A stretch of DNA of 64,000 nt, taken from assembly GCA_032358255.1 (NCBI GenBank), contig JAULBX010017192.1, forward strand, positions 1 to 64,000, read 5' to 3'. How positions within the stretch are numbered: the first letter of the stretch is position 1; each line of letters begins with the position of its first letter. This document shows, piece by piece, positions 1 to 16,855 of this stretch. Below the pieces are notes generated by a model that was given only the letters and a program-made list of their open reading frames with translations, was not told the DNA's origin and ran no database searches. The stretch is from Heterotrichella gracilis (Eukaryota > Sar > Xanthophyceae > Tribonematales > Xanthonemataceae). Both the position numbers and the translations under genes were made by a program.

Positions 1-1841
1 TCCTTGCAGGCAAACGCAACAAAACAGTTGCTGAGCAGTGTCACCAGGCAGGTCCCTAGCTAGGGTTCAACCCTGACGTAAGTGTGTCGCACCTCCCAAG
101 CTGTGTGTGACGCAGTGCAGGAGCAAAGGGTTGCTTGCCTGTAGGTCACGGCAGCAATGGTTACAACCTGGAAAAACACACATGGGATGTAAGCAGAGGA
201 TATATGCATGCTGGGATGTGTAACGGGCACCTCTGCGCGTTGGTATGGTATGCCATGGTAAGCATACTGAGTAGAGTGCACATTTACTGGGTGTGTTCCC
301 TGATATGTGGGTGCTCAAGCATGCACGATGAAACATATCAGGGAACATTGAAACAGGAGAGACTGCAAAAGTCGAGGGAACACAGATATGTGGGGTTGCT
401 GGACATAGTGGCGTTGGCCACTTGATGACGACCAAAGCTGCTGGCACAGCCCTGGTGCAACCTCACACGGGTAGAGCCAAACCCGCAGAGTGCAGAAACA
501 ACACACCCGTTGAATAAAAGAAAAGCCCTGGCGGTGGCTGCGTGCCAGGAGGTGGCTCAACTGCTGAGTGTCAAACGAGACACTTGTTGCGAACAACGGG
601 AATATATTGTTCGGCACGCGACGACTACGCACAGAGAGCCAGCAGAGAGCCTTCGAAAGCCACACAAACCACGTATGCGAGAACTGTGTAGTTTACGCAA
701 GGATACCGCTTTGTATGCCTGCGTTGCCAAGACACTTGCCATCGCATCACAGCTGGCACAACCGTACGAGCATGTATCTCTGCCCTTTGCATCACGCATT
801 CCCACGAAGCCCGCTCAAACCCTAGTAAACTGAATCATACACGCTTTTCCACACTGCCATGCGCGCACACTATGCGCCAGGCGTGTTCAACCCGGTCGAG
901 TGCTGCTGGCGATGGCGCACAGGCTGCACAGCGCACATTTGAATGCATACATGGGACCATCCCCACACCAACGCCACCAACGACCTTGAACGGGCCTGAC
1001 CCACGGCGTGACCCACTTCCCATCACTTCATACCGCTACCCGACCTCAGTAGTTAAGAATGCACAGCCAACGCCTACAACGCCCTCCTCGACTCACCGTA
1101 GCTCAAAAGGTTCCTCCAGACCCCTGCTGACCGTTTTCCTTCCGCCCTGCGACCACCACAGCACAGCGTCACACACCCGTGGCCTGAGGAGTCGAGCCAC
1201 GACTCACAGACGAACAGTTTACACCTTGAGCACGCAAGGCAACCAGTAGACAGGGCAACACGCGCTGTGCGACTTCAACAAGATGCGGGGCCACGACGCA
1301 TGCATGCATGCAAACGAATGTGCAAACGAATGAGCAGAGCAATGGTGCGATCGGCAGGGGGTGGGTGCCAGCTGCTGGGTAGCACGTACCTGGAGGAGAG
1401 AGCGTGCAATCGAAGGCTTGCAACAGCACATAAAGGGACAGCAAGTGCCAGAGTTGGGCTGCCCGTGTGCTAGCTGGCACCGCACTTGGGCGCAGGAATA
1501 TGCTGGCGCCCCTGCGACCCGTTGGGTCCATCCACAAGCAATCCCCGAGAATTCGATAATTTATCCCAGATTGGATCCCGGGGCCCGAAACGTATGTTGA
1601 AGGTATTGGCAGAAAACCAACCGCCAAAACCAACCAGAAACCAGCTCAGATGCAAAGTGCATCCAGCACCCCACACTAGCAAAGCACGTTTCCATCGCCG
1701 TGCAGGTTGCAGTCGGGACACACATATTCCAGGTGTGGAGTGTATGGCCAGCCTGTGCAGGAGATGCTGCGGTGCTTGGATGCCACACTAGCCCTGCCCC
1801 TTGTGTCCCACACGCTTACAACAGCACGGGGGTTTGTGAGG
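1..1841. other. Gene-poor left edge
   Basis: No reading frame here shows a recognisable domain, and none links by splice phase to the first deformylase exon. Open frames up to about 125 codons occur on both strands but have the biased composition expected of GC-rich non-coding DNA. The stretch holds a perfect 14-base inverted repeat (295-308 with 333-346), several TGCATGCA runs and a short direct repeat near 1308-1332. Confidence 0.6.
295..346. repeat. 14-bp perfect inverted repeat, 24-nt loop
   Basis: GTTCCCTGATATGT at 295-308 is the exact reverse complement of 333-346. It can form a short hairpin. No element around it is recognised. Confidence 0.7.
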
Positions 1842-4821
1842 ATGGCGACGCGGCAGGTGCTGGGACGAGCTGCCGCCGCCCGCTGCCAACCCGCCACAAC
1901 ATCAGCATCACCGCCACCCACCACACGACAGCACCTCCTGGCACCAGGGGGCGGAGGGCAACTGCGCGTGTCCCAACGAGGCAGGTGGGTATCACTACAG
2001 TCCTACATCGCTTACTTGGCGGCGGTTGGGCGCATGCACTTATGCATGCATTGTTCGTGCGGCCTACATGCATGCATGCAGGTGGGGATTTACCCATGGT
2101 GCAGGGGGCTCTCTTGAAGCTTGGCCAGACCTTTATCTACAGTAGACCCCTCTGCACCAAGGCAGCACATATTACGGCCTGCAGCTACCACCACCCACAC
2201 ACAAGTGTACCACTCCTTTCCACTATCGAGCAAAACCCTTCGTTAACTGTTATTGCTGACCTCTCTCCTGCAAGGGGTGCAAGGGGTACACCCCCTCCAT
2301 AACTTGCCGATTTAATGTGCAGCCAGGCTGTTGTGCCGTGGACGCTCCTGCACCTGTGCATATACACACTTAGCGGGGTGCCCACCGCACCCCCACCACA
2401 CCAGACACACGCATACGGCGCACACACAGACACGGCAACAAACACACACGCGCATGGGCGTGTGCCTTACTCCTTGCACGCGGTGTCGATCTGACCCCCG
2501 CTGTTTGCATGCACCCCAGGCCCAGGCCATCCTCGGGGCGCCAGGTGGCGCGTGCCCGCCGCGGCCAGCTCATGCGCGAGCTGCAGGAGGCAAGGGAGGA
2601 GAGCGTGGGGGACGCAGAGGAGGAAAAGCTTCCTGTGGGTAGGTAGCAAGGGTGATGGTGTGTGTGTGGTGGGTGTGTGGGGAGGCGGGGGGCTGACTGT
2701 GACTGCGCTGAGCTGTGAGGAGGCTCCCTTGGGCAAGGTGGCAAGGCATGGGTGGTTCTGTCGGCATGGGTGTGTGCATGCTTGCGGCGGGGTCTTGCGA
2801 GAGGCAAGGAGCGCACAGGTAGAGGGGATGTAATGGGCGGTGCTGTGCATAGTGGCAGCCTCTGGTGCATGCTGGCCGCCAATGTTGCCCGCATCACTTG
2901 ACATAAGCATGTCATGACATGCCAGCAACACACTGTGAAGCCCTTACCGCTGGTGCCCCTTGCGTCCCAACGACTTGCCCTGTACCCGCGCCGACCCTTC
3001 TCCCCCTTCCCCACGTGTTGCAGTCACGCAGCTCAGCTGGTCCAGCCCCCTCACCCTGGCCAGCATCGAGCTCTACCCCTCGCCGCGCCTGAGGGCGGTG
3101 AACGCGCGCATAGCCACCTTTGACGAGGCGCTGGCCCAGCTGGCGCAAGAGATGCTGGAGGTCATGTACCAGTGAGTGGTGGGGTGAGGGGTGGGATTGG
3201 TCGGGCCACTTGGCGGGGGTGGGTGATGGAGGGTGTGTGGAGTGGGGAGATGGGAGAGGGACAAGTGTCGTGAGGTCCCATTGCGGTTGATCCCCAGTCC
3301 TCACATGCGCTCATGCCCGCGTGAGGTGTGCATGTGCATGTGCATCTTGGCCCTGCCGGGCCGCTCACAAGCATTTATAGGGAGCTCTGCTGCCACGGCC
3401 AGCGGTGGTCTGTTGCAAGCCAACAGAACAGTGGTTGGAAAACCCACGTGGCCAGAACAACAGGAACTCTCGGGCAGAGCGGGGAGGAGTGCTCGAGCAA
3501 CACGTGCATGCTCTCATCTGCAATGGACACGCGGGTTAAATGCTGGGAAAAGGCGCACTTGTGATAGCGGTTCACACCGCCACGACTCCAGCGCTCTCAT
3601 TTCCCCTCCCCCTTGCCCCAGGGACGACGGTGTTGGCCTGGCTGCCCCCCAGGTTGGCGTGAACGTGCGGCTCATGGTGTTCAACCCCGAGGGGGTGAAG
3701 GGCAAAGGGGAGGAGATCGTGCTGGTCAACCCACGCATCGTGGGCAACAGCAAGGGGCGGGAGACTGAGGAGGAGGGGTGCCTGTCCTTCCCGGGGATCA
3801 ACGGGGATGTGGAGGTGGGGATGAGAATAGTGCAGGCATCCAAATGCATCGGATACGCATGCATTGCTGGATATGAAACATTTTTGTGAACGATTTTGGC
3901 GCTGTGTGTGCCTGTGTGCCCGCCTTCCCTGCGCACCAACCCCTATCAGCGGCGGTTGGCAAGGGCTGCGTGTGGAAGTGCTTCGAACCCCTGAACCTCC
4001 CTCAAAGGACAGCTGGTGCACGGCCTAGCGCTGGGCCAGATTGCCAACCACTAGGCCCGTCACAATGCACCAGCATGTCACCCCGGCAGGGTTTTAGTGG
4101 CTTACACTGGGTTTGCAGTCCCTTTTACCCCTGCCCCTCCCCCACCCCCATGCGCAGCGCTCCACCAAGGTGAAGGTGCGGTGCCAGGACGTGACAGGCA
4201 AGGCAATGAGCCTGACCTTCTCAGGCTGGAGGGCACGCATCTTCCAGCACGAGTATGACCACCTGCAGGTAGGACAGCATAATTAGCGGCAGCACCACCA
4301 CACCACCTTCACACCACCACCGCCATTGTTCATCATTGGCAACAGCACTCTCACACCACCACCACCATAATAACATCACCACCATCAGCATCTACCAGCA
4401 GGGCTACAGCCACCTACAGATGGGGCACCAGCAGCACCAGCACCAGCACCACCATCATCATTTTGCGCAATGGTGACCAGTTGGGCGCAGCGGTGTCCCA
4501 CAGCACATACGCGCTGCACCTGTGCCGGCCCCGCTACCCACGTGAAGCGCACATACACTGTCAGGTCATGCAACCTGTGCCCACATATACACAGCAACCC
4601 ACATTGGCCGCATGCCACATTCACACACTCACATGCACACACCCCTCCCATTGTGCTGCGATGTTCGCTGACTGACCATGCTATGCCCCCCGCTCCAGGG
4701 CGTGCTGTTCCCCGACCGCATGACCCCCCCTTCCCTGGCCGCCTGCCGCCTCCGCCTGGTGCAGCTCGAGGAGGAATACATGAAGAAGCACCCAGGGGTG
4801 GAGGTGCAGCGGGTGGCGTAA
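1842..4821 (+). CDS. PDF1B: Peptide deformylase, organelle type (PDF1B-like)
   Basis: Removes the N-formyl group from new organelle-made proteins, most likely in the plastid. Six exons: 1842-1984, 2520-2638, 3024-3171, 3622-3814, 4158-4268, 4699-4821. All phases close to a 278-residue protein. All three family motifs are present: GVGLAAPQ (about residues 140-147), EGCLS (Cys190, a metal ligand) and QHEYDH (His232, Glu233, His236). The pieces between them, such as LMVFNPEG and VLVNPRI, also match the plant PDF1B type. Exon 1 encodes about 48 Arg/Ala/Thr-rich residues typical of a transit peptide. The start ATG at 1842 was chosen because its frame and donor match the phase of exon 2. The C-terminal extension is short and charged. 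It converges with the hydrogenase gene. The catalytic exons are near certain; the first exon is an inference from composition and phase. Confidence 0.92.
3969..4058 (-). repeat. tRNA-like relic, possible SINE head
   Basis: In deformylase intron 4, read on the minus strand, TAGTGGTTGGCA resembles a Pol III A box. About 50 bases on lies GGTTCGAAGC, a good B-box match. The arms do not fold into a standard cloverleaf, so this is not a working tRNA. A tRNA pseudogene or the head of a tRNA-derived SINE would explain it. Confidence 0.3.
4288..4460. repeat. Imperfect CAC/CAG trinucleotide-rich tract
   Basis: Intron 5 of the deformylase gene is largely short runs of CACCAC, CATCAC and CAGCAC. This is simple-sequence expansion, with no coding signal. 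Confidence 0.7.
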
Positions 4822-5866
4822 GGAGAGGCGGGGGAACCAAGCGGTGGCGCATGTTGGTGTGGGCCCCACACCCGGGGTGTGGGTGCAGTTGCAGTTGCAG
4901 GCCATTTGAAAGCAAGGAGGGGGGGCACGCGTTGGGTGGCAGCAGAATTTTGTGGGGCACTGATGATGGGGTGGCGGGCAATGGTCTCCAAATGGTGACC
5001 ATGACACAGAGGTGCTGAGGGCATTCACCCAATTTGAATGGTGGATACCTCTGCACAGTTGTATCTTTGCAACTGAATATTACACAAGGGCCCCACTGGG
5101 CCATGGGCCATTCAGAATGAAGTCATCATGATTTCACAACCTTCAACGCATGCCGTAGTCAACTATCATAATGAATACTCACGACACTTGTCCGTAAGGA
5201 TTCATTAATACTGACTGACTTTGACTCATTGAGTCATTGTCAACTGTCATTCAAATCCCATTGACGGTTGACTAGTCAACTCAGCTCATGCATGCATTTA
5301 CGGTAACAATCAGGCCTGAATCACTGTAGTGTAGTCCAAAGACACTGCTACAGTAGGCCCTAGGGGGGACCCGGTACTCAGCCGGGTACACATGTGCAGT
5401 GTACAAATAAATGTTTTGTATACAAAAAGGTATACCAAAAGAAATAGTAACTAATATCCTAAACCGCGGTACGCGTATGCTGTGAATCTTAGGCAAGTAA
5501 TTTGGTTTGAAAGACATATACGCGCGCGCGTATGGAGCGCACTTCTGCGCATTGTGCGTGGCACAATGACATTGTGCGTGGCACAATGACATTGTGCGTC
5601 ATAGCATGCATGTCCTGGCGGCCAGCCTGAGGCTGAGGGTAATTTAAAGAAGAAGGAAAAAAAGAAGGACGCACAGAGGCAGACATAGGGGGCCACTGGC
5701 TAGCACGCCTATTAAATTTAAAAAACATCCTGCAATGCACGCCATGCTATAAAACTTAGCACGGCGCATTGATTCAGAAATCAACATCCAGGACTGGTAC
5801 ATCACGTGATAGCATGATAACCGTTCCGAAGTAGACACCCAGCCCCACACATGCGCCACCGCGTGA
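4822..5866. other. Convergent intergenic region, AT-richer
   Basis: This lies between the 3' ends of the deformylase and hydrogenase genes. The part from about 5100 to 5800 is clearly AT-richer than the flanking genes. It contains the 20-bp tandem repeat at 5551-5600. No coding frame with a recognisable domain was seen. Confidence 0.6.
5551..5600. repeat. 20-bp tandem repeat, 2.5 copies
   Basis: ATTGTGCGTGGCACAATGAC is repeated exactly at 5551-5570 and 5571-5590, followed by half a unit. Each unit contains the inverted pair ATTGTGC/GCACAAT, so it can also fold on itself. Confidence 0.85.
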
Positions 5867-11796
<5,930 letters not shown>

Positions 11797-12106
11797 ATGG
11801 CCCACGCGCGGTTGACAACGCGCAAGGCTGGTTGTAAGGGTACAAAACGTGCGCGGTCGTATCGTTTTGTGTTGTAGTACAGTTGGAGAACGCCCAGGAA
11901 AGTACTTGTGTGATGAAGGGTGGGGCCTGTGTCGTAAAAGCTTTGCAACAAGGTTGTGACGGTGCGGTGCGTCAAAATGAAGAGGTGATTACGTTGGAAA
12001 GACTAACCGGGGCTGGAAGTTTGTGGACCACTTACTGCTTCTTGCCGCTAGCCCTGTTGTGCTTGCAGGGTGACGTATCCTGATACCGGATATCAGTGGG
12101 GCAAGC

Positions 12107-12149
12107 TAGGGTTTCATTAGGGTTTACATGCCAACAGAAAACCCTAATG
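12107..12149. promoter_or_regulatory. Cluster of three telo-box-like motifs
   Basis: CTAGGGTTTC, TTAGGGTTTAC and AAAACCCTAATG fall within 43 bases, about 310-355 bases upstream of the hydrogenase start codon. The AAACCCTA telo-box is a known promoter element in land plants; a role here is inference. Confidence 0.3.
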
Positions 12150-12483
12150 TGACCCATTGCAATGTGGTCCAGTTGGATTGAATGCAGAAGATTCTTATGA
12201 GGCATGGACCTGTAGCTTGCTTTTCCGACACGGTGTGGGACTACGTAGGCTCCGAGCCCTCGTGGTGCCATTTGTGCAGTGCAGCTTACGCGTCGTACAG
12301 TACAACTGTCCCATGCCCACCCCTGCAGGTTGTAAAACTACCCAGTGATTTCACTTGATACCCAAGTGGAAAGGCAAGTCACAGTACTGCATATGCTTCA
12401 AGGTGCGACCTGCATCCAGCTGGCTAGCCCACCACAACGAGAGCCAGGAAATGGTGGTACTGTGAATGTTAAGCTGTCGCGCA

Positions 12484-12534
12484 TACCATGGCGTAGCTCG
12501 TACCATGGCATAGCTGGTACCATGACATAGCTGC
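12484..12534. repeat. 17-bp tandem repeat, three copies
   Basis: Units at 12484-12500, 12501-12517 and 12518-12534 share TACCATGGCATAGCTGG with one to three differences each. It lies between the SDHAF4-like stop codon and the hydrogenase promoter region. Confidence 0.8.
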
Positions 12535-12746
12535 GTTCAGACTCTGTTCAATATTGCTACTGGTGTAACCCCACTGCCGATACACCCCTCTGGATCCCAC
12601 GGAAGCCTGCCAGGAACCTCCTTTACCAGGCAAGATACCTCCCCACAGCCCCCTCTCGGTGGCCCGCCGCACCGAACCGCGCCTCGCCCCCGCCCCGCCT
12701 CCTTTCACCAGATCACGAGCTGCTGGCCCAGTAGTCGTTCTGCCAA

Positions 12747-13805
12747 TCAAAAGTCCGTGCACCTTCCTCCCTTCTCCCAATCCCCGTAGCGCGTTGGCTC
12801 AGGCCCCTTCTGACCACCCACCTCGCCAGTGGCAGGGTTGACGCGCACCTGCAGAGGGAAGAGACAGGTGGGGTGGAAATGGGGTCATTGGTGCAGGCGG
12901 GGCAACCCCAGGGGTAGGTCAACAGAGAGATGGTCAAGGCTGCGCCTCCTTGCACGGCGATGCAAAGGTAAGGTCGGTTGCATGGACACATGCAGCCACA
13001 GCATACGCAGGACTGCAGACCACCCCAAACCTGCACATTGCAGGTCACATGTGTGCATACAGACACAGGGTCGTCCTGCCATGCCTCATGGCAATGCCCT
13101 TCCCCGCAACCGTGTGAAAGTGTGCAAACCGTGGCGCCCTTTCCCCGACACCCATTGCCCCTGGCACCAATAACCCTGGCCATGCACCTCCCTTACCGCC
13201 CTCTACAACTGCTGTACAAGAGAGGAAGAACAAAAGTATTCACGGGCAATGCAAGTTTACGGGGCCACAGGTGCACGCCGAATACCTGCAGGAGAGAGTA
13301 TGCATCCACCCCCACCCCCTTACCTGTCCATCTTCCTCTCCCTCCTCCCCACTGTCTGCTGCGTCCCCCTCATCCTGCTGTATCCTGCCCATTCCCTGAA
13401 GCTCTGCCTCCACCTTGTGCTGCAGCTGGGAGGTGAAGGGGTCGGCCCCAGGGGGGGGAGAGGGGGAGGAAGTGTCAGGAGGGGATGCGGCTCCTGCACA
13501 AGATAGGGGAGCAGGGGTGTGTGCTAGCGCACTTGGAGCATCCTCATGACGCTTTCAAAAACAGTGGCTTATTTGTTGCACATCCAGTGAAAGCAGCTAC
13601 TCCTTATACAAGGCATGCATTCCCCTCAAACCACCCATGCCTGTGAACCCCTTGGATGCAAACAAACCAGCCCATCTATCCAAACCAGTACACGGAGCTC
13701 ACCTGCCATCCACCGCGCGCCCCACCCGCTCACCAGCACCGAGCCCTGTAGCGTAGCTGCAGCATTAGCCGCAGGCTGCGCCAGGCGCGTGCACCGTTGC
13801 AGCAT
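12747..13805 (-). CDS. SDHAF4: Succinate dehydrogenase assembly factor 4 (SDHAF4/DUF1674)
   Basis: A small mitochondrial chaperone that binds flavinylated SDHA during assembly of respiratory complex II. Three exons: 13703-13805, 13324-13493, 12747-12848; 124 residues, phases 1 and 0. The family signature is in the last exon: NPATGEVGG followed by [12 protein letters not shown] and the terminal GRCTDF. The first exon encodes a short Arg/Ala/Leu-rich stretch suited to mitochondrial import. The middle exon is acidic and low-complexity (EEGEEDGQ before the last intron), as is usual upstream of the signature. The gene lies upstream of, and on the same strand as, the hydrogenase gene, with 950 bases between them; this is not an operon. 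The identification rests on the last exon. The start ATG at 13805 is the only one found that gives an in-phase leader. Confidence 0.9.
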
Positions 13806-14827
13806 GGTGTGTGGTGCCCTGCATGCACGCCGCTGGTGACCGCTGGTGCTAAGAAGTGCCAATCTGCCCTGTGGGTGCTATGGCACTGCGGACTTGGGCC
13901 AGGTTGTGGGGCAGTGCAAACACCTGGGTTGTAAAGGAGCAGGGTGTTCCCCGGCAGACACACAGTATACGCCTCGTTTGTATGCCCAAAGTGGTTCTGG
14001 CACACTTTTCAAGGGTGCAAGGCCGTGCCATACCTGGTTTACAACCGCTGACAGCCTGAACTCCTGTGTGGCTGGTGGCGGTCAGTGGTCCTGGTGACAC
14101 GCACAGCCAACTTCCCGTTGCGAGTGCAGTGATTGAGGGCAACTACTGGTTGTAGGAAGATACAAGGATAGTACTGCTGTGCCTGTTGAAGTGGTCAGCA
14201 GGTAGAGAGGTCGCCCCGGTGTTCAAGGTGGCTTCGGCAATGCATGCATGAACTGGCATGCCACTTTCGAAAGTTGACGACGCTGCCAAGGCCGCTCGAG
14301 CGGTGCTGTATTTTACGGTATGTGCACAAATATACTGTTTTCCAAGTTGTGTTCTGCAACGGAGTGGGTGTTGGCCTCCTTATCAGGCGGGTGAGGTTGG
14401 TAAATGTGCCCACAGAAGATACTATACATACCGCAACGGGGACCTCGCCACCACCATCAGTCTGTTCTAAAACATGCATGCGCCTTTGTTTTGGGTATAT
14501 TGGCGCGTCAGCTGTCGTTGTAGCGCACACTCTGATCAGCGTGTGCAAGGGCCGCACGTATCTCCACACTGCGCATGTCAGGTGCCCCCGCAGGCCAAAG
14601 CCCACCACCCACAACAATCAACCTTCGTCTGTCGAACCACACACCTGCCAGATAACTGCAAAAACTAAAACAGCATCTTTCTTGTAGCCGCTTTGCTTTA
14701 AGTCTGCAAGTCCTGAGCCGCCTGCCAGGCAACAGGGTTGCAGCTAGGTGTGTGTGCCATCAGATAGGCAGCGGCAGCTCCCGACCGGATCTCCTGTTTA
14801 CACTTCGTGCATTCAGCGTCTCTCAGC
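13806..14827. other. Head-to-head intergenic region
   Basis: This lies between the SDHAF4-like start codon and the start of the small gene at 14828. Reading frames of up to about 147 codons occur near 14195-14687 on both strands at once. They lack domains and splice partners, so I treat the region as non-coding. Confidence 0.5.
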
Positions 14828-15661
14828 ATGTTTTGGCGACCGCGCCCTGTTGCGGAACTGGCAGCTGCTTCGTAAGTAATGCATGCGTATGCACCACCCT
14901 CGCCATCAGCATGCCATAGCACATTGGCTCCAGCATCCACTGACGGCCTGCACCCTAATCCAGGCATGTGTGACGCTGTGCAACACTGTCACCGCATGAC
15001 CTCCACCACCTTGCACCTCTTTAACCCGCTTGCCATGTTGTGACACTTTCCCACCCCCCACCCCCCACCCGCAACGACACCCCCTGGTTCCCACCGCGTA
15101 CGCAGGGAGGCCGAGGTCAAGCCCTGCTGCAAAGGCAAGGCTGGCGAGTTTGAGGGCGATGCCAAGGGCGCCAAGGAGGTTGCCTCGCACCCAGTAGAGG
15201 TGGACCCCGAGCCAACGGTGTCAACCTTTGAGTTTGGAGGGTGAGTGGCACACACACCCGGGCTGAATACACACCTGCCGCTGTGTTGCATCTAGCAGTA
15301 AAGCAACATTGTGCTGCTCCTGCTGGCATGCTTGCTGTCTTTTCTGCTGGCACCGCATGGCTTGCATGGCAATTGACAGTTACCCCAAACTGATATTGCA
15401 CCCGGCGATCATGTCGCCCCGACGATTTACCGTCACCACATGACAACGCGCCTGTGATCCCCCCCAAACATACAATGCTGCCCATGCCGCCCCTGTACGC
15501 CCTGACCCTCCCCACCCCCCACCCACAGCACCGTGGCGGTGGGCGCCCTGTCCATGGTTGGCAACTGCACGGGCGGCGAGCCCGATGAGATCCGCGCGTG
15601 CGCCTGGTCAGCGCTGCCCGCCCAGGACAAGGGCACCGTCAAGTTCAGGGTGGACTTCTGA
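14828..15661 (+). CDS. Small unknown acidic protein
   Basis: I do not recognise this protein. Three exons are proposed: 14828-14871, 15106-15240, 15529-15661, giving 103 residues with phases 2 and 2. The donors GTAAGT and GTGAGT are strong. The product starts MFWRPRPVAEL, then has a Lys/Glu/Gly-rich stretch containing a CC pair (VKPCCKGKAGEFEG), followed by a beta-rich C-terminal part with two more cysteines (GNCTGGEPDEIRACAW) and the end TVKFRVDF. There is no clear signal peptide or membrane segment. Exons 2 and 3 look coding from base composition and frame conservation across the intron. The first exon is less certain and may be replaced by another upstream. It converges with the methyltransferase gene to its right. 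Confidence 0.5.
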
Positions 15662-16276
15662 GGGGTGGCCTCGAATGAGGGCTGTGCGCAGGCCTGGTTG
15701 AAAGGGGAAAGGGGTGGAGTTCTGGACGGGGGCTACGGGGCCACAGGGTGGGGGCGGTGCACATGCCTGCTTGAGAGAAAGGGTGGGGTCCTGGACGGGG
15801 CCTGCTTGGGCACTGTGATGGGCTCTTCACCAGGGGGCATTTAGATGGGGAGGCTGGGTTGCCCCTGGCCGGTGCAGGCTGATCAGAGTGGAGGGTATGA
15901 TGGACTGTTTGGTGGGGGCAGCACGTGCATCTGCGCTGCCGCCAGGGCCCGACCTTGGAGCTCTGCATGTGGTGCAGGGCTTGCTGTGGCCACATGACGC
16001 TGATACCAACACTGGGCGCTGGTCTGGCGATTGATTTATCGAACTGCTTGCCAGGCCAAGTACAGTAACTTGCAAATGCCAGATGACTGCATGTTTGCGC
16101 AAATTATATAATATAATTGCTGATTTAGGACGAGAGCAAATACTCCAAGTTGAAGAGTCTGACATTGACCGGCTTGACTGCCAAATACTATTAGGGCAAA
16201 GATTTGTAGAGTCATGTTCTGAAAGGATCCAATGTTGACCATGCAAGCACCGCCCAGAAACTCGGATAATATCTTA

Positions 16277-16325
16277 TATGGCATGGATCATCGATGATCC
16301 TGGATCATCGATGATCCATGCCATA
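16277..16325. repeat. Perfect 24-bp-arm palindrome
   Basis: The arm at 16277-16300 is the exact reverse complement of 16302-16325, with one spacer base (T16301). Each arm also contains the shorter palindrome GGATCATCGATGATCC, so the core is a palindrome made of two palindromes. Confidence 0.9.
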
Positions 16326-16662
16326 GGACCAGCGGATGTGGCACGTTGTGTAAAGTAACTGTCAGAGACACGGAGGTCTCCAGACTGTGACTCGGAGTCT
16401 CCCTGTCAGGGAGGGTCTGTATGGGCTTCAAGTTGTGCCGCAGCGGCTATAGCAAGACCTGCAGGTACGAAAGATTTAATTGACAGTCTTACTAATGGCG
16501 TTGGACGCGTCACGTAACCTCTGAGGTCACCGTGGCCCTCATGCAGTACTGGTGTGAAACAAAAGAAGAGTTTAAAGTTTCAAACTGAGAAATAATTCTG
16601 ACAGATTATAAATTGCAAAGAGAAAAAAGCTGGAAAAATCAAGTATGTGGCAAGCCTTGTTA

Positions 16663-16765
16663 ACTCCTACTGAGTAGTGCACATTTGATCACTTTGCACA
16701 TACGTCCACCGGTCTGCCAGCCTGAGTATGATATGTATGAGGAGTCATGCGTACTCAGTAGGAGT
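16663..16765. repeat. Spaced 14-bp inverted repeat
   Basis: ACTCCTACTGAGTA at 16663-16676 is the exact reverse complement of 16752-16765, with 75 bases between. The flanks are AT-rich. It could be the ends of a very small element, but no target-site duplication is evident. Confidence 0.6.
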
Positions 16766-16855
16766 GTGCACGCTGATCAGTATACCTGTATGCGTGTATC
16801 GGTAAACATATATGTGTAAAGCCAATCTCGAGGCACTCCCACATTTCAATCCCAA

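Larger units (their letters stand above)
11797..12746. other. Hydrogenase upstream region
   Basis: This 950-base region runs from the hydrogenase start codon to the 3' end of the SDHAF4-like gene and should hold the hydrogenase promoter. It carries three AGGGTTT/AAACCCT telo-box-like motifs at 12107-12149, a triplicated 17-mer at 12484-12534, and no convincing exon. Confidence 0.5.
15662..16855. other. Convergent intergenic region with palindromes
   Basis: No coding frame is supported. Up to about 16050 the sequence is GC-rich with repeated GGGTGGGG runs. From 16060 to 16800 it becomes AT-rich and contains a perfect 49-bp palindrome (16277-16325) and a spaced 14-bp inverted repeat (16663-16676 with 16752-16765). 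Confidence 0.6.

Noticed and set aside
67-447. 126-codon minus-strand frame at the left edge
   Set aside because: No domain, Cys/His/Pro-rich composition typical of antisense GC-rich DNA, and overlapping open frames on the other strand.
872-1249. 125-codon plus-strand frame before the deformylase gene
   Set aside because: Low-complexity Thr/Pro/Arg content, no donor that matches the phase of the following exons, and a separate well-fitting leader exon exists at 1842.
12713-13183. Frame suggesting that the SDHAF4-like last exon is spliced out at its GTGGGT
   Set aside because: Reading straight on instead gives the full SDHAF4 signature ([11 protein letters not shown]) and its natural stop, so no splice is needed.
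14195-14687. Two overlapping frames of about 140 codons on opposite strands
   Set aside because: Neither has a domain or splice partner, and only one at most could be real.
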